DNA of 13,242 bases from Rhizobiaceae bacterium (GTDB taxonomy: Bacteria > Pseudomonadota > Alphaproteobacteria > Rhizobiales > Rhizobiaceae), in NCBI GenBank assembly GCA_020696915.1, contig JAJFMR010000042.1, positions 1 through 13,242 of the forward strand, in the 5' to 3' direction. The translations under genes were made by a program, and so were the position numbers. A model generated the notes under the pieces. That model was not told where the DNA came from. It ran no database searches and saw only the letters and a list, made by a program, of their open reading frames with translations. Positions 1-6,587 of the stretch are shown piece by piece (positions within the stretch are counted from its first letter, which is position 1; each line of letters opens with the position of its first letter).

Positions 1-520
1 TGTCGAAACGCTCATCGACAGGAACAACAAGCGCAGGCGGCGGATGGCCGCCCGCATCTTCGACGAATTGGCCGACGTGCGCAGCCCGACCGTTGCCGTC
101 CTGGGTGTGGCGTTCAAGGCGAATACCGATGATGTGCGCGAATCGCCGGCGCTGGACATCATCTCGCTTCTTCAGCAAGGGGGCTTGAAGGTGCAAGCCC
201 ACGACCCGTGGGCAAACGGCAAGGCGGCGCCGCTGTCGCCCGGCGTCACATGGTGCGCCGATTCCTACGAGGCTGTGGCCGGCGCGGATATGGCGGTCAT
301 ACTGACGGAGTGGGATGTGTTCCGCTCCCTGGACCTTGTCAGGCTTGGGAACGCCATGCGCAGCCGGGTACTCTTCGACTGCCGCAACATCCTGGATCCC
401 AAGGAGGTGATCCAGAGCGGCTTCCGCCATTTGAGCGTCGGACGCGGGACCGTTCCGCGCCACACCAGGACACCGCAGCCGCAAAGCGCCATTCGCCGGC
501 GCAAGTCCCTTGTCTCCTAG
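1..520 (+). CDS. ugd: UDP-glucose 6-dehydrogenase family protein, C-terminal part (5' truncated by window edge)
   Basis: The reading frame is open from the first bases (first complete codon at 2), so the gene begins upstream; the ATG at 44 is internal. About 172 residues are visible. Just after the ATG is the motif VLGVAFKANTDDVRESPAL, the signature opening the C-terminal UDP-binding domain of UDP-glucose/GDP-mannose dehydrogenases (family consensus VLGLAFKPNTDDxRExP). Later come AHDPWA, the VILTEWDVFRSLDL stretch and FDCRNILDP, all in family order. Family members oxidise UDP-glucose to UDP-glucuronate with two NAD+ in the cytoplasm, feeding surface polysaccharide synthesis. Most end shortly after a short Gly-Arg motif; here about 24 basic, Pro/Arg-rich residues follow SVGRG. 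The stop lies 15 bp from the convergent end of cbbY. A related nucleotide-sugar dehydrogenase cannot be excluded because the N-terminal domain is missing. Confidence 0.87.
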   Translation, partial: VETLIDRNNKRRRRMAARIFDELADVRSPTVAVLGVAFKANTDDVRESPALDIISLLQQGGLKVQAHDPWANGKAAPLSPGVTWCADSYEAVAGADMAVILTEWDVFRSLDLVRLGNAMRSRVLFDCRNILDPKEVIQSGFRHLSVGRGTVPRHTRTPQPQSAIRRRKSLVS

Positions 521-535
521 GCTGGGTGCGAGCTT

Positions 536-1216
536 TCAGGAGGTAAGGGGTCTGAATTCGGGCGCACTCCAGGGCATCGACAGGTCGCCGATGACCAGGT
601 CGGCATCGCTGAAGTCTTCGTGACAGGTGTAAAGGCTCGGTGTGACGACCGTGTGCATGCCGGCCGCCCGCGCCGCCACGAGCCCGTTTCTGGAATCCTC
701 GATGCAGAGGCAGCACCGTCCGTCGAGGGCAAGGTCGGACAGCACCAGCCGGTAGACTTCCGGATCGGGCTTCTTGCGGCGGACGTCCTCGCCCGTCCGG
801 ATGCTGGCGAATATCGGGCCCGCCTCCGGACCAAGCGTTGACTCCAGCAGCGCGGTGACGCTGCGTCTGCTCGTCGTCGTCCCGATGGCCAGCAGCAGCC
901 CCTCGCGTCGGGCACGGTCGATGAGGTTCATGACGCCTGGGCGCAAGGTCACGGCGCCTTTTCGGACCCTTTCATTGTACAGTTCGGTCTTCCGCGCGTG
1001 CAGCGACGCCGCGTCGATGTCCTGTCCGCGCGACCGGGCGTAATGGACGATGCGTTCCCGGCCGCCGGTCACCGCGAGCAGTCTTGTGTAGAGGCTGCGG
1101 TCCCACGTCCACTCGAGACCATGCTCGGCGAAGGCCTGATTGAAGCACGTCCTGTGGCATTCCTCCGTCTCGGCGAGTGTGCCGTCGACGTCGAAGACGA
1201 GCGCAAGGATGGTCAT
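536..1216 (-). CDS. cbbY: CbbY, HAD-family sugar-bisphosphate (XuBP-type) phosphatase
   Basis: 226 residues, the usual CbbY length. HAD motif I is DVDGTLAET at residues 9-17 (nucleophile D9, acid/base D11). The cap region carries VTGGRERI (49-56), a CbbY hallmark, then GTTTS (motif II, 112-116), the KKPDP motif (K149) and EDSRNG (E173, D174). Characterised CbbY enzymes from Rhodobacter and Arabidopsis dephosphorylate xylulose-1,5-bisphosphate, a misfire product and inhibitor of Rubisco, so a Rubisco maintenance role in the cytoplasm is inferred. The start is the ATG at 1216, whose A is also the last base of the cbbZ stop (TGATG), implying translational coupling; a weak CAGGG lies upstream. 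It is the last gene of the operon. A longer open frame continuing upstream to 1927 is only an overlap with cbbZ in another frame. Confidence 0.92.
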   Translation of the reverse strand: MTILALVFDVDGTLAETEECHRTCFNQAFAEHGLEWTWDRSLYTRLLAVTGGRERIVHYARSRGQDIDAASLHARKTELYNERVRKGAVTLRPGVMNLIDRARREGLLLAIGTTTSRRSVTALLESTLGPEAGPIFASIRTGEDVRRKKPDPEVYRLVLSDLALDGRCCLCIEDSRNGLVAARAAGMHTVVTPSLYTCHEDFSDADLVIGDLSMPWSAPEFRPLTS

Positions 1217-1920
1217 CAGGCAGCCCTGCGGACCGCGGCGAGAATCGGCTCGAGGTCTTCCAGCCTGTCGATGACGTGACCTACTCCCATGCGTTCGGCG
1301 GCAACACCGGTGTATCCTCCGCGCACGATGATGCACGTCATCCCGGCTGCTCGAGCTGCGCCGGCGTCGACAGGACTGTCGCCGACCAGAACGGCCTCGC
1401 CGACGCTGCACCGGCAGGCGTCGCAGGCCGCCAGAAGCATGTCGGGAGCGGGCTTGCCCGCATGGCCGCTGTCGCCGCCTATGACGATGCGCAGCTGTCC
1501 AAGCAGCCCGAAATGCCCGAGGATCGTCCGCGAGAAGCCTTGCGGCTTGTTGGTGACGACGCCGATCTGTGCCCCGGCCTCCCTGGCAGCGGCCAGCGCC
1601 TGCCGGGCACCGGGACGCAATGTCGTGAGCCGGATAAGGTTGCGGCCGTAGATCTCGGTCATCCTGACGCGGCGCTCGTCCAGCTCGCGCGTCGCGAGCA
1701 TCAGGCCGTGTGCGGCGAAGGCACGCTCGACCAGCCTCTCGATGCCGTTGCCGATCATGCCCCGTACCGCGTCCGGCGAGTGCGACGCCAGCCCGTAGGC
1801 GGCCATCAGTTGGTTGACGGAAGCGGCGATGTCTGGTGCCGAATCGACCAGCGTGCCGTCGAGATCGAAAAGGACCGCCCGCACCGGACCTCGTTCGGAT
1901 GCCATTCCCGCCGCCTTCAT
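1216..1920 (-). CDS. cbbZ: CbbZ, 2-phosphoglycolate phosphatase (HAD superfamily)
   Basis: 234 residues, close to the Gph/CbbZ norm. DLDGTLVDS at 19-27 supplies nucleophile D19 and acid/base D21. VVTNKP (121-126) holds motif II T123, K156 in GKPAPD is motif III, and GDSPVD (180-185) is motif IV. The family hydrolyses 2-phosphoglycolate from the Rubisco oxygenase reaction to glycolate, the first photorespiratory step, in the cytoplasm. The ATG at 1920 overlaps the cbbE stop as ATGA and has GAGGG about 7 nt upstream. A second ATG at 1905 (residue 6) is possible but lacks an equally good site. The gene sits between the epimerase and CbbY. The two HAD proteins are clearly different: CbbZ has the Gph-type cap, CbbY the VTGGRERI cap. 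Confidence 0.93.
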   Translation of the reverse strand: MKAAGMASERGPVRAVLFDLDGTLVDSAPDIAASVNQLMAAYGLASHSPDAVRGMIGNGIERLVERAFAAHGLMLATRELDERRVRMTEIYGRNLIRLTTLRPGARQALAAAREAGAQIGVVTNKPQGFSRTILGHFGLLGQLRIVIGGDSGHAGKPAPDMLLAACDACRCSVGEAVLVGDSPVDAGAARAAGMTCIIVRGGYTGVAAERMGVGHVIDRLEDLEPILAAVRRAA

Positions 1921-2603
1921 CCAGCATCCCTCGCCAATGCCCCGTCGGCGGCCTCGCGGATCGCGGCGATGTTTGCCCGGTAGGCCTCGGCGGTGCCCCC
2001 CTTGAAGACTGCCGAACCCGCCACGAGCACGTTGGCGCCTGCCGCAGCGACGAGGGGCGCCGTTGCGGGCGTGATGCCGCCGTCGATCTCGATATGTATC
2101 GGCCGGCCGCCGATGAGCGCCTTGACCCGTCTTACCTTCTCCACCACCGCGGGGATGAATTTCTGGCCGCCGAAGCCGGGATTGACGGTCATCAGCAACA
2201 CCAGATCCAGCCGGTCCAGCACGTGCTCGATGGCGCTCTCCGGCGTCGAAGGATTGAGGGAGACGCCGGCCTTCTTGCCGAGCCCCCTGATTGCCTGCAA
2301 CGAACGGTCGAGATGCGGGCCGGCTTCGGCGTGGACCGTAATGATGTCGCAGCCCGCCTCGGCGAAGGCGACGAGATAGGGATCGGCCGGCGCGATCATC
2401 AGGTGGCAGTCGAACACTTTGCCTGTGCGGTTGCGGATCGCCTTGATCACCGGCGGGCCGAAGCTGATGTTGGGCACGAAGTGGCCGTCCATCACGTCGA
2501 GGTGGATCCAGTCGGCGCCGGCCGCAATCACCGTTTCGACCTCGTCGCCGAGCCGCGAAAAATCCGCCGACAGCACCGACGGCGCGATGATTGTTCCCGT
2601 CAT
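1917..2603 (-). CDS. cbbE: CbbE, ribulose-phosphate 3-epimerase
   Basis: 228 residues, full family length, a TIM-barrel epimerase. Visible signatures are IAPSVLSADF (6-15), HLDVMDGHFVPNISFGP (34-50, metal ligands and acid/base H34 and D36), CHLM (H67), MTVNPGFGGQKF (138-149) and IDGGI with D174, the second catalytic Asp. It interconverts xylulose-5-phosphate and ribulose-5-phosphate, returning transketolase products to phosphoribulokinase. The start ATG at 2603 overlaps the cbbX stop as ATGA, and AAGGAG lies 10 nt upstream. Its own stop overlaps the cbbZ start in the same way. It could double as the housekeeping rpe; its position inside the operon argues for the CBB role. Confidence 0.96.
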   Translation of the reverse strand: MTGTIIAPSVLSADFSRLGDEVETVIAAGADWIHLDVMDGHFVPNISFGPPVIKAIRNRTGKVFDCHLMIAPADPYLVAFAEAGCDIITVHAEAGPHLDRSLQAIRGLGKKAGVSLNPSTPESAIEHVLDRLDLVLLMTVNPGFGGQKFIPAVVEKVRRVKALIGGRPIHIEIDGGITPATAPLVAAAGANVLVAGSAVFKGGTAEAYRANIAAIREAADGALARDAG

Positions 2604-3529
2604 GGCGCAGCATCTCCTTCTGCGGTCGCCGCGGTCGCAAAGACCCGGCTCGCCCGTATGTCTTCGGCGCGGATGGTCGACAGCTCCTGTGGCGAAACGG
2701 TGCCGCGTGCGGTTTCGAACAGGCGGTTTGCCTGTCTGAGCCGGGCCCGGTCGAGCGCGTTGCGGATCGACCTGGCGTTGGCGAAATGGGGCTGCGCGCG
2801 GCGCGCATCTATATAGCCGGCCATCGTCGTCTTGGCCTCGTCGTCGAACACATAGTTCTGCCTTGCCAGCATCGTCTCGGCGATGGCCAGAAGCTCCTCG
2901 TTCTCATAATCGGGGAAATCGATATGATGCGCGATGCGGGAACGAAATCCCGGATTCGATTGATAGAATCTCTCCATCCGGTCGGCGTAGCCGGCCAGGA
3001 TTACCACGAGGTCGTCGCGCTGGTTTTCCATCACCTGCAGCAGGATCTCGATGGCCTCCTGGCCATAGTCGCGCTCGTTGTCGGGCCGGTAGAGATAATA
3101 GGCCTCGTCGATGAAGAGCACCCCGCCCATCGCCTTCTTCAGGACCTCCTTCGTCTTGGGGGCCGTGTGGCCGATATACTGGCCGACGAGGTCGTCGCGG
3201 GTCACCGAGACGAGGTGACCCTTGCGGACATAGCCGAGCCGGTGCAGCAGGTTCGCCATGCGGAGCGCAAGAGTCGTCTTGCCGGTACCGGGGTTGCCGG
3301 TGAAGCTCATGTGCAGCGTCGGCGTCTCGGTGGTCAGCCCGAGGCGCTGTCGCGCCCGTTCGACCAGAAGCAGCGCCGCCGTCTCGCGGATGCGCCGCTT
3401 CACCGGCTTGAGCCCGGTCAGTTCGCGGTCGAGTTCGTCGAGAATCTCGGCAACGCCCGAACTGCGGAAGTCGGCGGCGAGATCGACCCCGGCGGCCGGC
3501 TGTTGGGTGATGGCTTCAGCAACGTTCAT
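2600..3529 (-). CDS. cbbX: CbbX, red-type Rubisco activase (AAA+ ATPase)
   Basis: 309 residues, the normal CbbX length. Walker A is GNPGTGKT at 78-85 (K84). The pore loop is YIGHT at 118-122, whose Tyr matches the substrate-threading Tyr of Rhodobacter sphaeroides CbbX. Walker B is VLFIDEA (D141, E142), LAGY (178-181) fits the sensor-1 region, and NPGFRSRI (192-199) supplies the arginine-finger region. CbbX hexamers, stimulated by RuBP, pull on the flexible C-terminal tail of red-type large subunits to release tightly bound sugar phosphates. Presence directly behind a form IC cbbLS pair is the expected context. The ATG at 3529 overlaps the cbbS stop (ATGA) and has GAGG about 7 nt upstream inside the cbbS 3' end. 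Confidence 0.97.
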   Translation of the reverse strand: MNVAEAITQQPAAGVDLAADFRSSGVAEILDELDRELTGLKPVKRRIRETAALLLVERARQRLGLTTETPTLHMSFTGNPGTGKTTLALRMANLLHRLGYVRKGHLVSVTRDDLVGQYIGHTAPKTKEVLKKAMGGVLFIDEAYYLYRPDNERDYGQEAIEILLQVMENQRDDLVVILAGYADRMERFYQSNPGFRSRIAHHIDFPDYENEELLAIAETMLARQNYVFDDEAKTTMAGYIDARRAQPHFANARSIRNALDRARLRQANRLFETARGTVSPQELSTIRAEDIRASRVFATAATAEGDAAP

Positions 3530-3939
3530 GGATGGCCTCGCACCGGCGTGTCAATTATGGTCTGCATCGAATAGCGCTGGACCCGCCCCTGCGCTTCGGC
3601 CCTTGCAAGAACGAGTTTCGGCTCGACTTTGGGCCGGTTGACGATGAAAGACATGCGGACCGTCTCGAACCCCCGCGTGGAGTCGAAGGCATTGATGCGG
3701 ATATAGGCATCCGGCCAGGCCCCGCGGCAGGCCCTCACCTCCATCATGACCCCGGCCGCGTCCCTCAGGTCGAACATCGGATTGCCCCACATTTCCCAGT
3801 AGGTGTTCCGGGGATGCGGGTCGTCGGTGTACTCGATGCCGATTGCCCAGTCGTTGCGCAGGCAATACTCGATCTGGGCCGAGATCTGCTCGTCCGTCAG
3901 ATCCGGAAGGAAGGAAAAAGTCCCTTGGGTTATCCGCAT
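3526..3939 (-). CDS. cbbS: Rubisco small subunit, form IC (red type)
   Basis: 137 residues. The N-terminus MRITQGTFSFLPDLTDEQI and the core IEYTDDPHPRNTYWEMWGNPMFDL are typical of red-type small subunits. There is a C-terminal extension of roughly 30 residues past FIVNRP, as in proteobacterial form IC and red-algal enzymes, where it forms a hairpin lining the central pore of the L8S8 holoenzyme. The ATG at 3939 was chosen because the protein begins there by family similarity and because GAGGA, overlapping the cbbL stop TGA, lies about 8 nt upstream; the gap to cbbL is 10 nt. The upstream continuation of the open frame to 4260 is a shadow of cbbL. The 3' end overlaps cbbX by 4 nt. Confidence 0.97.
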   Translation of the reverse strand: MRITQGTFSFLPDLTDEQISAQIEYCLRNDWAIGIEYTDDPHPRNTYWEMWGNPMFDLRDAAGVMMEVRACRGAWPDAYIRINAFDSTRGFETVRMSFIVNRPKVEPKLVLARAEAQGRVQRYSMQTIIDTPVRGHP

Positions 3940-3949
3940 GTCGGTGTCC

Positions 3950-5410
3950 TCACATCGCGACGGCCGGCGTCGGGATGAAATCCGACGTGTCGGTCGACTG
4001 GTAGTTGAAGGTGATGTCGCCCCAGACGTCGAGCGCCGCCTCGAGGGGCTTGCACCATCTTGCCGCAGCGCGCAGGATCTCGCGGCCTTCGCCGGCAATG
4101 TCGCGGCCCTCGTTACGGGCGAGCACCATGGCTTCGAGCGCGACGCGGTTGGCCGTTGCTCCCGCCTGTATACCCATCGGGTGGCCGATCGTGCCGCCGC
4201 CGAACTGAAGCACGACGTCGTCGCCGAACAGGTCCAGGAGCTGGTGCATCTGGCCCGCATGGATGCCGCCTGAGGCGACCGGCATCATCTTCAGCGTATC
4301 GGCCCAGTGCTGCTCGAAATAGATGCCGCGCGGCAGGTCGACCTCGTTCCGCAGCTCGCGGCAGACATTGTAGTAGCCCTGCACGGTCATCGGATCGCCC
4401 TCCAGCTTGCCGACGGCGGTGCCGGCGTGGATGTGGTCGACGCCGGCGAGCCGCATCCATTTGGCAATGACGCGAAACGAGATGCCGTGATTCTTCTGAC
4501 GCGTGTAGGTACCGTGGCCGGCGCGGTGCAGGTGCAGGATCATGTCGTTCTGCCGGCACCATTCCGAGATCGACTGGATCGCCGTGTAACCGATGACCAG
4601 GTCGATCATGACGATGACGGAACCGAGTTCCCTTGCGAACTCGGCACGGCGGTACATCTCCTCCATCGTGCCGGCGGTGATGTTGAGATAGTGGCCCTTG
4701 ATCTCGCCGGTCGCGGCCGAGGCGCGATTGACCGCCTCCATGCAGTAGAGAAAGCGGTCGCGCCAATGCATGAAGGGCTGGGAATTGATGTTCTCGTCAT
4801 CCTTCATGAAGTCGAGACCCCCCTTCAGGCCCTCATAGACCACGCGGCCATAATTCTTGCCGGAAAGCCCGAGCTTCGGCTTGGTCGTGGCGCCGAGAAG
4901 CGGACGGCCGAACTTGTCGAGGCGCTCGCGCTCGACCACGATGCCGGTCGGTGGTCCCTTGTAGGTCTTCACGTAGGCGGCCGGCAGGCGCATGTCCTCC
5001 AGCCGGGCTGCCTTGAGCGGCTTGAAGGAGAAGACATTGCCGATGATCGAGGCGGTCAGGTTGGCGATCGAGCCGGGTTCGAACAGGATCAGGTCATAGG
5101 CGACATAGCAGAAGAATTCGCCCGGCCTGCCCGGCACGGGGTCGACGCGGTAAGCCTTCGCGCGATACTGGTCGGCCGCAGTCAGGCGGTCGGTCCACAC
5201 CACGGTCCAGGTCGCAGTGGAGCTTTCGCCGGCGACCGCGGCGGCCGCCTCGATCGGGTCGACGCCGTCCTGCGGAGTGATGCGGAACAGTGCAATGATG
5301 TCCGTGTCCTTCGGCTCGTACCTGCCGTCCCAGTACCCCATCTGCGCGTATTTCAGCACGCCTGCCTTGTAGCGTTCCTTGCCCCTCAGTTCCTTGGGTT
5401 CTGCGTTCAT
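3950..5410 (-). CDS. cbbL: Rubisco large subunit, form IC (red type)
   Basis: 486 residues, exactly the usual red-type proteobacterial length. It carboxylates or oxygenates RuBP in an L8S8 complex. Active-site stretches are complete: GATTKPKLGLSGKN (K177, K179, matching spinach K175 and K177), GLDFMKDDEN with the carbamylated Lys K203 and Mg ligands D205 and E206, HLHRAGH (H295 matching spinach H294), DHIHAGT (325-331), VGKLEGDP (K335, loop 6), and GGIHAG/GGGTIGHP phosphate-binding loops. RAGHGTYTRQKNHG is red-type rather than green-type. The C-terminus TSDFIPTPAVAM is the flexible tail handled by CbbX. AAGGA lies about 9 nt before the ATG at 5410, and the gap from cbbA is 30 nt, the longest inside the operon apart from the cbbT-cbbA junction. 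Confidence 0.98.
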   Translation of the reverse strand: MNAEPKELRGKERYKAGVLKYAQMGYWDGRYEPKDTDIIALFRITPQDGVDPIEAAAAVAGESSTATWTVVWTDRLTAADQYRAKAYRVDPVPGRPGEFFCYVAYDLILFEPGSIANLTASIIGNVFSFKPLKAARLEDMRLPAAYVKTYKGPPTGIVVERERLDKFGRPLLGATTKPKLGLSGKNYGRVVYEGLKGGLDFMKDDENINSQPFMHWRDRFLYCMEAVNRASAATGEIKGHYLNITAGTMEEMYRRAEFARELGSVIVMIDLVIGYTAIQSISEWCRQNDMILHLHRAGHGTYTRQKNHGISFRVIAKWMRLAGVDHIHAGTAVGKLEGDPMTVQGYYNVCRELRNEVDLPRGIYFEQHWADTLKMMPVASGGIHAGQMHQLLDLFGDDVVLQFGGGTIGHPMGIQAGATANRVALEAMVLARNEGRDIAGEGREILRAAARWCKPLEAALDVWGDITFNYQSTDTSDFIPTPAVAM

Positions 5411-5440
5411 CGTCCAATCCTTCCGTCGTCTCAGCTCGGT

Positions 5441-6520
5441 TCACGCCGCTCGGGCGGCCGACATCTGCGGGTCGAGCAGGCCGCCGGCATGGCGCTTCGC
5501 CATTTCGTCCATCGGAATCACCTTGATGCGGCCGGCGTTGCCCGCCGTCCCGAACGCCTCGAAACGGGCGCGGCAGAGGTCGCGCATGGCGTCCATGGCG
5601 GGCTTCAGAAATTTGCGGGGGTCGAACTCCGCTGGACTGGCCGTTGCTACCTTGCGGAACTGGCCGGCCATCGCCATGCGGCAGTCGGTGTCGATGTTGA
5701 CCTTGCGCACCCCGTGCCGGATGCCGCGTACGATCTCTTCCACCGGCACTCCGAATGTCTGGGGCATCTCGCCGCCATTGGCGTTGATGATGTCCTGCAG
5801 CTCCTGCGGCACCGAAGAGGAGCCGTGCATGACGAGATGCGTGTTCGGCAGACGCTCGTGGATCGCCTCGATGACGTGCATGGCGAGAATGTCGCCGTCC
5901 GGCTTGCGCGAGAACTTGTAGGCGCCGTGTGAGGTGCCGCAGGCGATTGCCAGCGCGTCCACCCTGGTCTGGAGAACGAAGTCGACCGCCTGGTCCGGGT
6001 CCGTCAACATTTGCTCCTGGGTGAGGGCGCCTGCCGCCCCATGCCCGTCCTCGGCTTCGCCGTGGCCGCTCTCCAGCGACCCGAGAACGCCCAGCTCGCC
6101 CTCGACGGATGCGCCCACCGCATGCGCCATCTCGGCGACCGTGGCCGTGATTTCCACGTTGTAGTCATAGCTCGCCGGCGTCTTGCCGTCGGCCATCAGC
6201 GAGCCGTCCATCATCACGGAGGTAAAGCCATGCCGGATCGCCGTGAGACAGGTGGCTTCGTTGTTGCCATGATCCTGGTGAATGCAGAGCGGGATGTCCG
6301 GATAGATCTCGACCAGAGCATCCATCATCCTCGACAGCATGATGTCGTTGGCGTAGCTGCGCGCGCCGCGGCTCGCCTGAATGATGACGGGGGCGTCGCA
6401 GGCGCTGGCGGCGTCCATGATGGCAAGGCCCTGCTCCATGTTGTTGATGTTGAAGGCAGGCACGGCGTACCCGCGTTCGGCGGCATGGTCGAGCAGTTGG
6501 CGAAGCGTGATCCTGGCCAT
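5441..6520 (-). CDS. cbbA: CbbA, class II fructose-1,6-/sedoheptulose-1,7-bisphosphate aldolase
   Basis: 359 residues, typical of the CBB-operon class II aldolases. The N-terminus ITLRQLLDHAAERGYAVPAFNINNMEQ is family-like. Zinc and catalytic residues lie in IHQDHGNN (H81, D83, H84), EGELGVLGSLES (140-151), CGTSHGAYKF (H198) and MHGSSSVP (H232); KVNIDTD binds substrate phosphate. The enzyme condenses DHAP with glyceraldehyde-3-phosphate or erythrose-4-phosphate in the cytoplasm, giving FBP or SBP for CbbF. The ATG at 6520 has GGAGG 9 nt upstream, and that site lies inside a 20-codon ORF that stops one base before this start. The downstream gap to cbbL is 30 nt. Confidence 0.96.
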   Translation of the reverse strand: MARITLRQLLDHAAERGYAVPAFNINNMEQGLAIMDAASACDAPVIIQASRGARSYANDIMLSRMMDALVEIYPDIPLCIHQDHGNNEATCLTAIRHGFTSVMMDGSLMADGKTPASYDYNVEITATVAEMAHAVGASVEGELGVLGSLESGHGEAEDGHGAAGALTQEQMLTDPDQAVDFVLQTRVDALAIACGTSHGAYKFSRKPDGDILAMHVIEAIHERLPNTHLVMHGSSSVPQELQDIINANGGEMPQTFGVPVEEIVRGIRHGVRKVNIDTDCRMAMAGQFRKVATASPAEFDPRKFLKPAMDAMRDLCRARFEAFGTAGNAGRIKVIPMDEMAKRHAGGLLDPQMSAARAA

Positions 6521-6521
6521 G

Positions 6522-6584
6522 TCAGGCGGCCTCCACGTTGGCTATCGCCAGTGCGGCTGCGTCCATTGCGGTCTTCAGGAGCAT
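6522..6584 (-). CDS. possible 20-residue small protein between cbbT and cbbA (unrecognised)
   Basis: A 20-codon ORF (ATG at 6584, TGA at 6522-6524) fills the cbbT-cbbA gap almost exactly: 3 nt separate it from the cbbT stop and 1 nt from the cbbA ATG. AAGGA, encoded in the last codons of cbbT, sits 7 nt before its ATG. The peptide reads MLLKTAMDAAALAIANVEAA: Ala-rich, without Cys or Trp and without an obvious signal or membrane segment. It is not in frame with cbbA, so it is not an aldolase extension. I recognise no family. It might be a real small protein, a coupling device that carries ribosomes from cbbT to the cbbA site, or chance. In some bacteria a GAPDH gene (cbbG) occupies this slot, but nothing GAPDH-like is visible. 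Confidence 0.35.
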   Translation of the reverse strand: MLLKTAMDAAALAIANVEAA

Positions 6585-6587
6585 GGT

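Noticed and set aside
486..502. GCGCC-N7-GGCGC stem that could terminate the cbb operon on the minus strand
   Set aside because: Only 5 bp, inside the end of the convergent gene, followed by just three T residues; not enough for a terminator call.
1217..1927. Upstream extension of the cbbY frame
   Set aside because: It is an alternative frame of cbbZ; the HAD motif that starts CbbY follows directly after the ATG at 1216.
4307..5932. 541-codon open frame on the plus strand opposite cbbL and cbbA
   Set aside because: It lies antisense to two unmistakable genes, resembles no family, and long antisense frames are normal in GC-rich coding DNA.
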